From contig CM055102.1 in the NCBI GenBank assembly GCA_029204225.1, positions 29,609,632 to 29,673,631 on the forward strand: a DNA stretch of 64,000 nucleotides, in the 5' to 3' direction. A model generated the notes under the pieces. That model made no database searches. It was not told the origin of the DNA and saw nothing but the letters and a program-made list of their open reading frames with translations. Positions 20,901-34,095 of the stretch are shown here, piece after piece (the first letter of the stretch is position 1; each line of letters opens with the position of its first letter). The translations under genes and the position numbers were made by a program. Origin of the DNA: Diphasiastrum complanatum. Taxonomy: Eukaryota > Streptophyta > Lycopodiopsida > Lycopodiales > Lycopodiaceae.

Positions 20901-23900
20901 CTCTCATCCGCGCAACATATTATAGCAAAAATCAGAATTACAAATAATAATTTTGATCTGCCATAGCAATGGACATGCATTTCTCAATTGAGATCTTTGT
21001 ACAACTTGTGCCAGCTGATTGTTTGCTAATTCCTCCTGTCTTTAGTGGTGTAGTTCTTTTCATTGGCTACGTTTTCTTAGATAGTTTTTGAGCAAGCTGA
21101 AATCATGAAAAGTAGAATTTCTGTTTTCTTCTTTGAGGATTTCATTCGATTGGCAGTGCTCACTGAAACTCGTTTTATTCAATGAAACTTTTGTTTCGAA
21201 TGGGTCTGTTTCAACTGGACCGCGTACGAAATAAATTCTCATTGAATGAAACACATTATTAAAAAAAAGAAAAGCCTAAATTTTTTCTTCTATTTGATTT
21301 TTATTGGGTTCTCAACAAATTTACAGTTATGTTGAGTATTGTTGGGTTTTTTTGTGTGAGGGAGAGAACTTAGAAGTTAGGATAGTGTTAGTTTTAAGCA
21401 TAGTTGCACTAAGGTTCCAAATGCGGTCAGAAACGCTTTTCTGAATTGAGTTTCTGGTTTTGGACAGCGTTTCTCAGAAACGTTTTTTAATTTTTTTTTC
21501 AGGCAATATGGGTATCAAAAGGGCATTGCATTTTTATAGGTTGGCAGGTGTTATGGTTACAATTGGGTCCAGTAACTCCAGTTTAGGGCAATTTTAGGTC
21601 TAGTTTCATGCAATTTCAGGGCAAAATAAATATATAATTTGTTTTCTTTTTCTCAGCGATTCTGGTGCCCGAAACGCAATTCTCAGAAACGCGTTTCCGG
21701 GAACGTTATTGCCCAGAAACGCGTTTCTGTGCAACTATGGTTTTAAGATTACTGTTAGAATTTCGATTAGTGTGTTTTTTTGTATAATTGAAGGTTAGAA
21801 AGAAAATCCCAAAAAGAAAAGGAAAGCCTAAAACTTTTCACATATTCTTTTTCGGGGTTTGCCGATTCTTTCTCATTTCAAACCATTAACGTATGTACTA
21901 TATGCATCATGACATTAGTATTAGGTCGGACTCGGGAGTTCCAACTCTCGACTTAGAATTCAAGATTCATCATTTTGATTGTTGATTAATTGTAAACTTC
22001 ATTGCCTAAACACTAAAAAAAGCACTTATTTTTGCCATAAAAGGCTAGAAAATTAACTTGTCTTTTGAGTCGCATATTGGAAATAAAAAAGCATTCCTGA
22101 ATAGCGTTCCTAGGAATGCATTCCTGAACCCGTTCCGGAATGAGGGGTGCATCTTTGATATATATATATCCTTAGTTGCACGTTCTGATCCGGATCGCGA
22201 TCCGGGAATTCCCGTTAGGTTTTGTGAAATTTTACTTACATTTCATTATATAGTTACAACTACAAAATCATATTCTTTTCAGCAAAATTCCTCAATCAAG
22301 ATGAGCTTAGCTAGCAATTCATAGCATTAATTTTGTAGCTTTGTCTCATGATATGTGGTTAACCCTTAGGGTATCTCATACTGAGGGCAAATTTTGTAAA
22401 ATGTCCTTCAATGGTACTTAGATATTTTCTGTTAACAACATTAATGTTCATCACTTACTACAAATTCAGGAGCACTTTACTGTGTGATTTCTATGTTAGG
22501 TTTCAAATGATCTTGAAGTCTGCATGTGACTATGTATAGGATCAGGTTGTAGTATTTACTATGAGACATGTTTGTTGGCTCTCTCTTGCGTTATGACTTC
22601 ATGATGACAAAATTATGTTCAATCATCCATTGTACTGTTTTTTTAGTTACAGGGCCACAAATTTTCATGCCAGTTAGTTTGAAATTTAGTTAGCCATGTT
22701 CGCTCTACTAATAGAGATTTTAGTTTGTTGTGATCGTTTACTTTCTTCATGCCGGCATAGAACTTTCACATAGCAATATTGGTGTTTGAGCTTGCTGAAG
22801 AGAAACCGTTGTGGACATTAACCTAGTTCGAGGGTGATGGGTGCATGAAGGTTGTTGAATTTGATTTTCAATTTTCAGTTCAATATTTCTTGTGTATTTT
22901 CAAAAGGCTAGCTAATGTTCAGTTTCTGCATGATTCAGCAATAGTCTATCACACTCAGCTGCAGCATCAATCTCAGCTGGGATATCCAATGGGAGTCCTT
23001 TTAATGTACGGGCTGTATCTCCTTCCCCAGGAGCATGGGCTGTAGGTTCGAATCATGCAACAATGGCAGATGTTTTGAAGTCCAATGTTGTACCTGTTTC
23101 TTTGCCTTCAACTGTGGCCTCACAAGTGACTGTGAGCTTGGTATCAGACACTTCGAGCTATCAAGACTTTCCGTACCCCAATGGACCTACATCATTGGGC
23201 ATGTATGAATCCGTGAATGATCCTGTTCTTCATCCCTCACTTGACTCCCGTATGCCGGGTACAGGCAACAGCAAACGTGACGTTGGTACCGTTGGCAACC
23301 AACGACCCATTGGAGGTAAATCCTCTACTGTTCTGCCATTAGATGGAACTTATTTTTCACCCTCTACGTCACAACCCTTAAGCTCTTCTCAAAGCAGCAT
23401 CAATTCCACAGCTCTTTCTGTTAAACTTGAAAAGGATGTGCATGGTGCACAAGGCAGCGATTCTTCTACCCTTACAATTCAACATGAGAGTCCAGTTAAT
23501 CAGAGAGCTTTGTTGGATGATACCAGCCGATCTTTTGGGATACAGACTAGTCAATCGGGAGTGGTATCTCCTACTCCAGCATCAGTGACGGCTGCCTCAC
23601 GAACGACAGTTGTTACCAGTCAGATCAATGGGAGGCCTTTGTATCAACAACAGCCTTTCAGTTCTCAGAAAGGTTAGAACACAAGTAGTTTGATATCTTC
23701 GTACTTTTCTTGGAATCTTGCCCAAGTTTCGCTTAGCAAAGAAATAATTTCTCCTTTTTGCCAGTGCTTTAGACATGCGTTAGTTTCAAAAGTGTGTCAA
23801 ATTCGTGGTGAGTGGCTATCATGGTAAATCAGGTGATGTTTATTGGGTGTGGCAGTTCTAATCTTCTCTAGATAGTACCCTGTATGAGTCTTGTATATTG

Positions 23901-26343
23901 GAATGTAGGAAAGAACATTCAATATAGTTTTATACATCCTCAAGGCAGTGTTGCGCTTTAAAGATTGACTATTATGCAGGTATGGGAGCGAACCTGGAAT
24001 GGAAGCCCAAACTGACAACAGCAGGGGCTCATGGTATGCCAGAAGCGGTAGAAAGCTCCAATAAAGATATTGTTTCAGAGCCTGTGACTGTCAGGCCACC
24101 TGCTTTGGTTTCAAGTTCTGAGCAAACTGGAATAGTATCTGAGATCACTTCCAAGCTAAAATTCTTGAACACCCAGGATGAGGTACCGGTTATCATGCCT
24201 AACCACCTTCAAGTTCCAGAAGCAGATTATGCTCAGTTGAGCTTTGGAAGCTTTGGAGAAACTTTTGGATCTGCACTCTCGACAAGTTATGGGCCAGATG
24301 ACACAGATACTGATCCTGTGTCAATTTCCAGTACTCCAATTGCGTCAACTGTTGAGGAACTTCCTTTGAGGTATTTTTGCATATGATACTATGCGATAGC
24401 CTTGGCCTTGACTGTATCTTCGTATTTGGCTGTGCAATGTTGTCGGTAGTGTTTTTGTGATCTGTTTTACGTACCTATCCCAATGAAAAGAATACATCAT
24501 GCACTTGTATTTTTGTGAACTTATCAGCAAAAATACTTGCTCATTTGCCAGCCATTCATAATATAGGCATTGCTTTTTATTCATGGTAGCAAAGTGATGT
24601 TTGGAGTTTGACTTCTGGTATTGGCTTTTTATGCTGTTAGCACGGTGAGCTCAGTACCATCTCTGGCCAGCCAGAATACCGTTTATCATCAAGCAACTTC
24701 TGCAGCTGTGGAGCATTTATCTTCTACAACTGAGGTTATACCTGAGAGTGCACCTGAGTTGGTTGTCTCACAGTCTGAGGTGTCAAAATCAGTTCCAGCT
24801 GCTCGACAAGGCACTCAGTTTTCATATTTGCAAGCTGTGCCTAACTACTCTGGGCTAGGCTTGGTTCCTCAAGTGCCCAGTGGTTTGTACTCATATGATG
24901 TCTCTGAAGCTCATCCCCAGGATACATCAAGATTGCCAAGTCCAATGGTGAAGATCGTTTACGCTCTTAATAAAATTCCTAGAAATTTACTCTGATTTGA
25001 TGGCTTTTGTGGTTCATAAAACTTTTCCCCATCGAAATTGGATCTTATTGGGCTAACAGGATTTGGACTTGATTGCAGCAATCATATACAGATCCAGCTA
25101 CAAGCTACTATTCACCAGCATTTCGACCAAACTCTGATGCTGAGGGTCGTTATGCTCAATTCTTACCTTCCAATTCAGCAAACAAATACAATGGAAACTT
25201 GGCACTATTGGCTGCTCAAACTCTTTCACCTTTGCAAGATGTACGTTTCTTGTTTCTCAAAGTAGTTAGTTAGCCACATTAACTTGTCGGGACCATTTGG
25301 TTATATGATATGAGTTGTTGGTTTTTTTCAGACGGGTAATTCTGTGGTGCTATCATCCACAAGCCCAGTACCCCAGACATCAAGTGGACAGACTATTCCA
25401 ACTGTGCCTCAGCAACATGTTCCTATACATGCATATGCACAGCCTGCAGGGTTACCCTTGGGACATTTTACTAATGTATTTGGCTACCAGTATGTGCCTC
25501 CAAGCTATACCTACATGCATTCCCCGTACCAGCCTACTTATGCAGGAAACAGTGGTTACCCCCAGGCTCCTATTGGAAGTGGTTTTACTCCTACTCAAAG
25601 TAATTACCAGCCGAGTGGTGCAGCTGCTGTGAAGTATCCCTTTCCTCAGTACAAGCCATTGACAGCAGCAGGTACGACACCTCAGGCAGCAGGTGTTGCA
25701 GGATATGGTGGATATAACACAGCTTCTTCAGTTTATGCTGCTAATCCAACGGTAACAGCAGCAACTGCATCTAGCTATGAAGATGTTGGTGTTCCCCCTT
25801 ACAAAGAAAGCAGTGTTTTTATATCTGGCCAACAGGTACGTTTTCTCCTGCTGATAAAGGGAATAATTGCTTGAGCTCTGAGGTTAAGCCCGACTTTCTT
25901 ACTAATCTATCAAGCTTTTGTCATTACATTTTCCATGAGTATCAAACATTATATGCTTGGCTCCTTCAAGGTTAAGCAAATATCCTGCCATTTTTGCAGT
26001 TTTCATATGTCAATTTGTTTTTCAGGTTGAAGGCTCTACTATGTGGATCCAAGCACAATTGTCTCGCGATATGGTGGCAGCTGGAATGCAGCCAAACTCG
26101 TACTACAATCTTTCAGGGCAGGGTCAACATTCAGCTTATGCTCACACTCAATCTCTTGGACATGCTCACACTCATCCTGCTGGATATGCTAGTCTATACC
26201 ATCCAGCACAATCTGGAGCTGCACCTAGTATTCATCAACTCCTACAACCTCAAACCTTGGTAGGGGGCTCAGGTGCAGGTACTCAAGCAGCACCTTATCA
26301 GCAACCACAACGTGCACAGCAGACTTGGACCAATCCTTACTGA
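14988..26343 (+). CDS. GIP1L: GBF-interacting protein 1-like (DUF1296), 10 coding exons
   Basis: Hand-built exons: 14988-15171, 16274-16317, 19024-19159, 19838-19970, 22939-23672, 23980-24370, 24641-24947, 25079-25240, 25332-25835, 26026-26343. All introns are GT..AG and the phases add up to 2913 nt (970 aa plus stop). Exons 1-2 encode the conserved N-terminal DUF1296/GIP1_N helical domain, about residues 15-76 (VVQSIKEICGNPDDEIYAML, NMDPNQAVQRLLNQDPF, then a basic KRKRDKKKE tail that may act in nuclear targeting). The rest is low-complexity Ser/Thr/Gln/Pro/Tyr-rich, with the conserved block MPNHLQVPEADYAQLSFGSFG in exon 6 and a Tyr/Gln-rich C-terminus ending TWTNPY. In Arabidopsis the family member GIP1 binds G-box bZIP factors and aids their DNA binding; that role here is inferred. 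Introns 2 and 4 are ~2.7 and 3.0 kb and carry repeats. No stop or frameshift is seen. Confidence 0.92.
16639..16748. repeat. Near-perfect hairpin, 47-bp arms, in intron 2
   Basis: The arms are 16639-16685 and 16702-16748, complementary except for two positions, with a 16-nt loop (16686-16701). The arm core reads actcaagttgcatgataaaa... on the left and ...ttttatcatgcaacttgagt on the right. It is either a young foldback MITE or an inverted duplication; transcribed with the host intron it would fold into a long stem. No clear target duplication is visible. Confidence 0.9.
21391..21747. mobile_element. hAT-like MITE in intron 4 (341 bp, 8-bp TSD)
   Basis: The body, 21399-21739, begins CATAGTTGCAC and ends GTGCAACTATG: 11-bp terminal inverted repeats. 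It is flanked by a perfect 8-bp direct repeat GTTTTAAG (21391-21398, 21740-21747), the duplication length of hAT transposons. Inside are repeated short palindromes of the type gaaacgcgtttc and cgtttctcagaaacg. No transposase frame is present, so it is non-autonomous. A similar terminus (tagttgcacg) at about 22172 may mark a second, damaged copy. Confidence 0.75.
22060..22225. repeat. Possible second damaged hAT-like element or palindrome cluster
   Basis: It contains a cluster of palindromes (gcgttcctaggaatgc, cccgttccggaatg, gatccggatcgcgatccggg), a short AT run and a tagttgcacg phrase like the terminus of the MITE 430 bp upstream. Ends and target duplication were not found. Confidence 0.35.
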
Positions 26344-27597
26344 CAGAACAGTTTAAAGGGCTCATGTACTGATCTCGTGTAGTGGGTTCACGTACCGAAG
26401 CTGTGCAACAGGCTGGTGATGGCATTTACAAGCTGCAGCTGGCTTTACGAAGGTGTACATAAGTCTTTGGACAAGTTGACAAGTCTTAGTTGCTATAAGT
26501 TTCAACTACGATAGTTTGGTTGGTATTGTTGCTGGGGCTTTAATGTTATTTCGAGCTCTTGAAGGCAGCTCATCATTAAGTCGTGATCAAGGTATTACAG
26601 AACAATCTCATACTTGATATTTCTGAGCAAATTTGACTATTCTATTTGTTTCTTAATCTGGGCTAGTGAAGTTATAGTTGAGGATCATATTGACTCTTGA
26701 GATTCCACAGTTCTTTGTAAGCTGCCAGTCGTCAGGTGGCATTTTTGTGAGAAATAGATTCTTAGCATACAGGTTCAGGATAAGATTCTATTCAAGTGGG
26801 TAGGGAGCTTGTTGGTGAAGCATGACAAGGCCTACCTTTGTCATAAGAGTAAACACAGGCCCCTTTCTGATACCAATTATTTCTCAGAATATTAAAATTT
26901 ATCGCAGATCATAACTTTGCTGAGTTTGAGTGGCAAAGATTTCTGATCTGTTTAAGGTTGCGGGGTACTTTTGCATCATTTCTTTGGCATGAGCTGGATT
27001 GTCTTGAGTTTCTACACTATCACAATCGTTGCAGGCCATGGTTATCAATCGTGCAAGATGATACTGCCTTGACAAATGAATTTTGTCATAGTAGTTAAGT
27101 ACGATTAATTCGAAATGCTCAAACTAAATGTCTGTTAGGTTTGAAGTTGCTTCAAAGAATCGGCATGTAAGGGTGTGCAATTCTTGTCTTTCTCAATGAG
27201 AACTTTGCACACATTGAGACAACCCTGGCAGGTAGAGTTGGTGGCTTTGGTTGTTTTTGACAGTTTTGTTTGGGAGTTTTCAAGCATTATTCTGCCAAGA
27301 GTGTGGAGCAATGCAAGGCTATTTAGCCGGATCAATATTTGCTCAGGAGTTGCTTTTAGGGCTCAAGATCTGGTGTCATTCAATCTGAAATAAAGATATA
27401 CTCCAATCCAACTGTCATTAATGATGACAGCTTTCATACTGCCATGTTTCTGGAGCCCTTAATGCTATAGTGGACTAATTTTGGAGATGATGGTGGATCT
27501 CTAGTGATAATGGGAACTAATCTATCTCTATATATAAGCTGCAGAATGTCCAAATAATTATTATATTATACTTAAACTGTGCATTTTTCAGATATTA
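26344..27597. other. Downstream region of GIP1-like gene
   Basis: The 3' untranslated region presumably begins here. I found no well-placed AATAAA within the first 700 bp; the nearest clear one is at about 27389. Otherwise there is no recognisable gene; short frames here have no motifs. Confidence 0.45.
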
Positions 27598-27837
27598 GTT
27601 TTAATGTTGTCAAACAACTTGTGAATGAACCGTACCACGGTTCATGAACCGTGGAACAGTTCATCATAAATAAATAAATAAATATTTAATTAATGTTTTT
27701 TAAAAAATGAACTAAAAAATAAAATAAAAAAATAAATCAATAACTACACAGTTCACCACGGTTCTGGCCAAAAAAATTTGAGAACTGTACGGTTCTCAGA
27801 ACCGTGCTGAACCGCCCACAGTTTACTCCGTTTTAAT
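27598..27837. mobile_element. MITE-like element, 224 bp, with 8-bp direct repeats
   Basis: The body 27606-27829 is flanked by GTTTTAAT at 27598-27605 and 27830-27837. Each end holds palindromic ggttcatgaaccgtgg or ggttctcagaaccgtg blocks around an A/T-rich centre, so the whole can fold. Terminal repeats are poor (GTTGTCAAAC versus GGAGTAAACT), so the class is uncertain; the 8-bp repeat suggests hAT. Confidence 0.55.
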
Positions 27838-29000
27838 CATATGGAGATACATTGGACCATAAAAATGCTCATATACTCAAATTATAGTTGAAAGGAACAG
27901 AAAAAGAATAGCCAGATAAAAGAGGAGTGATGCAATTGGGAGACAATGAAAATAATAGTCATTGTGGAGTATAGGGGTGCGGTATATGGAAAGTCAATGA
28001 TATGAATAGTAGAGACCGACTACAAAATACAAAATTCTTTATCTGCAATAGTTGTAGGAGGCACTTCGAATTTGAGAACAATTCTCATAGCGAGGCCGTT
28101 ATCAGCAATCACCTAGCACAAACCCCCTTAATTTAGACCAAAGCCTTATATATGTCAAATCCAATTGTGCAAATAGCAAGCATTGAACTTTGCACCTCTA
28201 GAGAGCTATACCAACGAAGCCACTTCCAGGGATAGACACTTCCAGGGATAGACCTCTAGAGGAAGAGATGAGGGGATATGGCTTGTTGTTTTGAAATTCC
28301 CAACAAAACATTAGGATCTGTAACAGTAGAATAGGTGAAATATTGACATGGCAAAGGGAATGGCAATGTTCTCAGAACGGAGACTACAAACGAGGTGTAG
28401 ATGTGAAAAAGTCGCAATAGATTAAATGATTTAGGATGTGGAAGCATATCCATATATTTTGAGGAAGATTGGTATTGTCAATTGGAGCAAGGTTCCATGA
28501 AACCCATGGACACAAAAACAATGGATTTTTTTGAATGACCTAAAAATACAAGAACAACAAGATTTCTTGGTATTCTTATTGACAATCCTTGTATTGAAGA
28601 TAATCGAAACTGTAAATATGTACAAAAATTGTACCAAGAAGACATTATGCAATGGCTTCCTAACATATTTAATACTTATGTTGTATATTAAACTACTAGT
28701 ATTTCTATAGTATTAATGTCCAACATAGTATTTCTATAGTATTAATGGCTTTCTAATATTATGCAATGTCCAACATCTAATACACCATGATACATAAATG
28801 ACGTAAAATTGTGCCACGGAATGTACTGGGTCAGAACGTTCTTTTTCTAAATATCAAAAAATAGGTAATAAGACACCTGCTGGCCGCATCTGCCGCATCT
28901 TCCTTCTTTCCGAGGGATGCATCTTGATATGCAATAAATGTGTAGAGGTTTTTTGAAAATCTTCTATTTGTTTATTTAGTCAGAATCAGCTTCTGGACCA
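27838..29000. other. No gene recognised
   Basis: AT-rich intergenic DNA. It has a few short local duplications (for example ccacttccagggatagac at about 28218-28252, and agtatttctatagtattaatg repeated at 28699-28748). No reading frame carries a recognisable motif. Confidence 0.5.
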
Positions 29001-29165
29001 ATGGATATCTTAGCTGACCGCGACATTCTCGTAGCCGCATACGAGAAAATCAAGTCGCGATCTGGCTGCAGACTCCAGGAGGCAACGAGCACTATGGGGG
29101 TGTTCAGTTCGCTCGTACCATGCCAAAAATCTATCTATGGAGGAGGTGATGCAGGTACCAAGTGA
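29001..29165 (+). CDS. Small reading frame, 54 aa, unrecognised
   Basis: ATG at 29001 to TGA at 29163-29165. It begins MDILADRDILVAAYEKIK and is markedly more GC-balanced than its surroundings, which is the only reason to list it. No domain is recognised, no neighbouring exon was found, and it may be chance or a captured exon fragment. Confidence 0.2.
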   Translation: MDILADRDILVAAYEKIKSRSGCRLQEATSTMGVFSSLVPCQKSIYGGGDAGTK

Positions 29166-30402
<1,237 letters not shown>

Positions 30403-30731
30403 TACCCTTCCCTTTGACTTTGACCCCTTACTCCCTCACTTCCTCTCTCTTGCACCCTATCCACGGCCCTGAGCGCACCACGCCAACAGGCTGGGGCTAG
30501 GGATTTCTTTTTAAACATTTATTTATTTTTGCATAAATGTTTTTATGATCCCAAAAAATTTGCGAGCACTCTAATGCAGAATTATAATAGTCGTTAAAAA
30601 AATTTATCGTAAATTTTTTAATATGGGAAAATATATCTTATATAATGCTATATACATGGCTTACAACCTCAATATTGGAGCATTGTAGAAAGTAACTTGT
30701 AAAATACTTCTCTATAGCCTAGTTTTCAATT

Positions 30732-31500
30732 AAGGAAACAATGGAATATGCATTAGAGTATGAGCAACGACAACAAAGGCTAAATCTGGAAGCCGAAAGG
30801 AAACAAAAGCAATCCAAGTGGTTTGAAGAAACGAAGATGTGGATGTAGAAATTGATTGTTCACAGTAAAGCATTAGTGGATCGACAACCAAAAAAAGTGC
30901 AAAAAGTAAAGATGTCTAGTAATGAGTCAAATGAGTGAAGCGACAATGACGAAGGGAATGAGCAAAGCAATGACAAATGAGTCAGATGGGCAAAGTGACA
31001 ATGATGAAGCATACGAGCAAAGCGATGACAATGAGTTGGATGAGCAAAGCGATGATGAAAGTCAAGTTTTAGATCCAGAAACAGTTGTAGACAACAAAAG
31101 TCCCATTCAAGATTCATATCATGATGCGACGACAAATGTAAAAATCATGATTTAGACGAAAGTCAGGATTCAAATCAGGATGCAAAGACAGATGAAAAAA
31201 ATTGGGACTCCGATCAAGAAGTATTCAGAGGTAGCTAACAAAGACAATGAGGATCATGGTTCATTTGAGGATGTAGAATTTGATCAGGGAAATGATGCTA
31301 AAGTGAATGATGATCAATTGGAAGAGAAAATTTCAGATGCAGATGATGGTCAATTGGATGAGTTTATTTTTGGTCAAGAGAAAAATCTTGAATTAATTGA
31401 TCATCGTTGGCAATTGGAACAACCTAACTTCCAGATAAATTGCAATGTATTAGTATTGAATATCCTTTTGAGTCTCACTTTAACCATCAAAGTCTAGAAC
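30732..31500 (+). pseudogene. Decayed acidic, repeat-rich coding region, unrecognised
   Basis: In the plus frame starting about 30738 a charged coiled-coil-like segment (EYEQRQQRLNLEAERKQKQ) is followed, after frame changes, by repeated acidic units of the type DEQSDD/SDNDE (30950-31090) and a further Asp/Glu/Gln-rich stretch to 31497. Stops at several points show decay. I do not recognise the family. The order (coiled coil, then acidic repeats) could be a nuclear host protein or a transposon-encoded protein. Confidence 0.4.
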
Positions 31501-31625
31501 AAGACCTACATTAATGTCTTAATCTGACCATTGGACAAGCAACGATGGGCCATCAAATCAAGAATATTGCTATGCTCAAAGAAAGACAATGAAGGCATTC
31601 GCCATTCTTTTGAAATGAGGGCTAT

Positions 31626-32051
31626 ATGGCATCGATATTTCATCGCTTGGAATTGAGTGGCTATTTTAAGCATCCGATCTGTGAACCATTTCAAGTTGAC
31701 TTGGGAGCTTTAGAGAATATTTTTATTTTTGAGAACAATCTTATGGAGTATGAGGTATTCAACATGGATACTGCTAGCAATGAAGAGATTTCATTGTTCC
31801 ATAGGAATCCAAGTACTTGTATCAATATTACACATTATTGTTTGATGTCTCATGGATCCATTTCGCCAAAGCTTAAAGTGGCTACTGTTTATTCTTATGG
31901 ATTATCTGAAAATCAATTGGCAATATTTAATTCACGTTTATATTTAGAATGTATGGACGTGAATAATGATTGGAAATATTCTCTCAGTCAACCAACACTT
32001 TATAGGAAACTGATTTTAAAATATGCCATCAATTTGTATCAGTTTCTCTAG
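31626..32051 (+). CDS. 141-codon reading frame, unrecognised
   Basis: The frame begins MASIFHRLELSGYFKHPICE and runs to a TAG at 32049. Its composition is protein-like (hydrophobic and charged residues alternating, HYCLMSHGSISPKLKVATVYSYG), but I recognise no domain. It follows the acidic decayed region on the same strand and could be the next part of the same lost gene or element. Confidence 0.35.
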   Translation: MASIFHRLELSGYFKHPICEPFQVDLGALENIFIFENNLMEYEVFNMDTASNEEISLFHRNPSTCINITHYCLMSHGSISPKLKVATVYSYGLSENQLAIFNSRLYLECMDVNNDWKYSLSQPTLYRKLILKYAINLYQFL

Positions 32052-32329
32052 AGAGGTTTGCATTGCTCACTATATTCTAACATGGTCAATCTTATATTGA
32101 GTAATGTCAACAATGATTCTCCATGGTGGGAGAACCACAATGGCAGAATTGTTATTTTTATGGTTCAAGTTTATACATATACGTTCTCTTGAACCATTCA
32201 AATATACTCATGGCTAGTTATGGTTTTCAAATCTCTAAAAGTAAATGTTATCTGCTCTTATTCTTCAATTTGTAATATCAAATTTCAGTATCAAATAATT
32301 GATTTCCAATTGTAGTGCAACATGACATC

Positions 32330-32712
32330 ATTCTTAAAGTCATCGATTTATCGACAAACTAAAGTTCCAGATGGATTCTCAAAGTAAGGCAGGTCTCATT
32401 GCAGAAAGCTGAATGGATCCAATTACTATTTGTGGAAATTTAAGATGAAGACCTTGCTAATCGCCAATGAGTTGTGGGATGTTGTCATAGGTATCGAAGT
32501 AAAGCTTGAAGACTACACAACCGACTGAAAGTGGAAGTTGAAGGATGGTAAAGCTTTTGCGCTTATTATTCTCAATATATCAGACACTCAGATTGGCCAC
32601 ATATCTGAAACTCAAACTTCGAAACAAGTATGGGACATATTGAGCTCACTATATGATGTGAGAGATGTAACTTCCAAGTTACATCTAAGGAAGAAAATTA
32701 TTCAATCTCAAG
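32330..32712 (+). pseudogene. Ty1/copia gag fragment (UBN2)
   Basis: Plus reading gives LNGSNYYLWKFKMKTLL and ANELWDVVIG, a stop, then LKDGKAFALIILNISD and TSKQVWDILSSLYDV...KLHLRKKI, the UBN2 Gag core. It stops at IIQSQDG and jumps straight to an integrase, so the C-terminal Gag with its zinc knuckle and the protease are deleted. Confidence 0.87.
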
Positions 32713-33335
32713 ATGGCGAATGGTGATTCACTTCAGAATCACCTCCTTGTTTGTCATAGCTGCATCCTTGGAAAACAAACTAGGATTCCTTTTGAATTGA
32801 GTCATAGGCATGCAACAAAAGATGTTCTAGACGTTGTTCATTTAGATATATGTGGTCCAATGCAAAGTCCGTCGTTGCTTGATGCAAAATATTTCATTAC
32901 CTTCATTGACGAATATTGCAGAAGAACAACTATTTATTTCATTACGCAAAAATCAGAGGCTTTTAGAGTCTTTCGACAATTCAAAGAGCGTGCAGAAAAT
33001 GAAACTAGTAAAAGAACTAAAGCACTAAGGTCTGACAATGAGGGAGAATACATCTCTACTGAATTCAAGAAGTATTGCCTTAACAACGACATTGAGCAAC
33101 AATACATTACTTCCTATTCGCCTCAGTCGAATGGACTTGTTGAGAGAAAGAACAAAACCTTAGTCGAAGTGGCCAAGTGTATGCTTGCTCACGCGACACT
33201 TCCAAAGTCCTTCTGGGCTGAAGCTATTTCCACTGCAGCTTATATTAAGAACAGATGTCCGACTAAAGGTCTATCAGACAAAACACCATATGAAGCAATC
33301 ATTTCATTCAACATATTGGGCGAACATGCCATGTC
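32713..33335 (+). pseudogene. Ty1/copia integrase, core well preserved
   Basis: It has CHSCILGKQTRIPFE (second half of the zinc region), VVHLDICGPM (first catalytic Asp), FITFIDEYCRR, ALRSDNEGEYIS (second Asp) and SNGLVERKNKTL (Glu), so the D-D-E triad is present, then SFWAEAISTAAYIKNRCPTK. The open frame continues past 33300 into unrelated sequence. The His part of the zinc region, protease and RT are missing. Confidence 0.92.
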
Positions 33336-33599
33336 ATTACGAATTGGTTGAAACAAGGAGACAAAAAGATCATAATTTTATCACCATACTTAGTAGAATA
33401 TGCCAATGAGAACACATCACATCGGACATAGATTATTCAATCAACCAGTGTCTTTACCAACCTCCATTCGATCACACATTCCCAAACCCATTTTTTACAA
33501 ACTTTGACAAAGCAAACCACAATGATGATTCCTGCAACAATCAATTGGAGCAAAATACATTTTACAAGCAACTTACTCCTTTCACAATTCTTGTCAAAA

Positions 33600-34095
33600 G
33601 GATCTAAACATTTCTAACAATTCTAAAATTACAATTGACTTATCAACAATTATCAGAGTCAAATATGGTATGTTGTTTATGTGCTTCAAATCTAAACATC
33701 AATGACATATTGGTTAATGGCTCAAAGGACATAACCAAACAAAAAAGAAACATAATGGCTGAAGACATTATTTAGATACAATTTTCTGATATGAATATAG
33801 GAGCCAAGATGAGATACCCACGAACAAATCAATACAATGTGGACATCTATACGACTACTTTTCAAAAAAGTACAAATTGGAAACAGTCATAGGGACGTCA
33901 TCAAAGCAGTTTCCAATCCAACTTGTAGTAGCACAAATAATACATAGTGCACAAGGATTAACAATGGATAAACTCGCATTTAATCCGAAAGGCATCTAAG
34001 TGCATGGTCTAATTAAGAGCACTAATAATTTGTACATCTGACAACCATGGCAACCAGAAAACTTCATCGTTGACAAAAAACTTAAACAAGAAATG
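33600..34095 (+). pseudogene. PIF1-type helicase C-terminal region, Helitron-like
   Basis: Across frameshifts the plus strand gives NLNINDILVNGSKDITK (33680-33735), the (N)V..GLVNG(x)G motif of PIF1/Helitron helicases, IQFSDMNIGAKMRYP (33776-33820), and then FPIQLVVAQIIHSAQGLTMD (33910-33970), the helicase motif V (x-A-x-T-I-H-K-S-Q-G-x-T). VHGLI...NNLYI, where family members have HGLTYVALSR...LYI (motif VI), follows at 34000-34040; its Arg is lost. The ATP-binding N-terminal half is missing. Confidence 0.7.

Noticed and set aside
23040..23056. ggttcgaatcatgc as a tRNA B box
   Set aside because: It lies in exon 5 of the GIP1-like gene, in frame, with no A box or acceptor stem around it.
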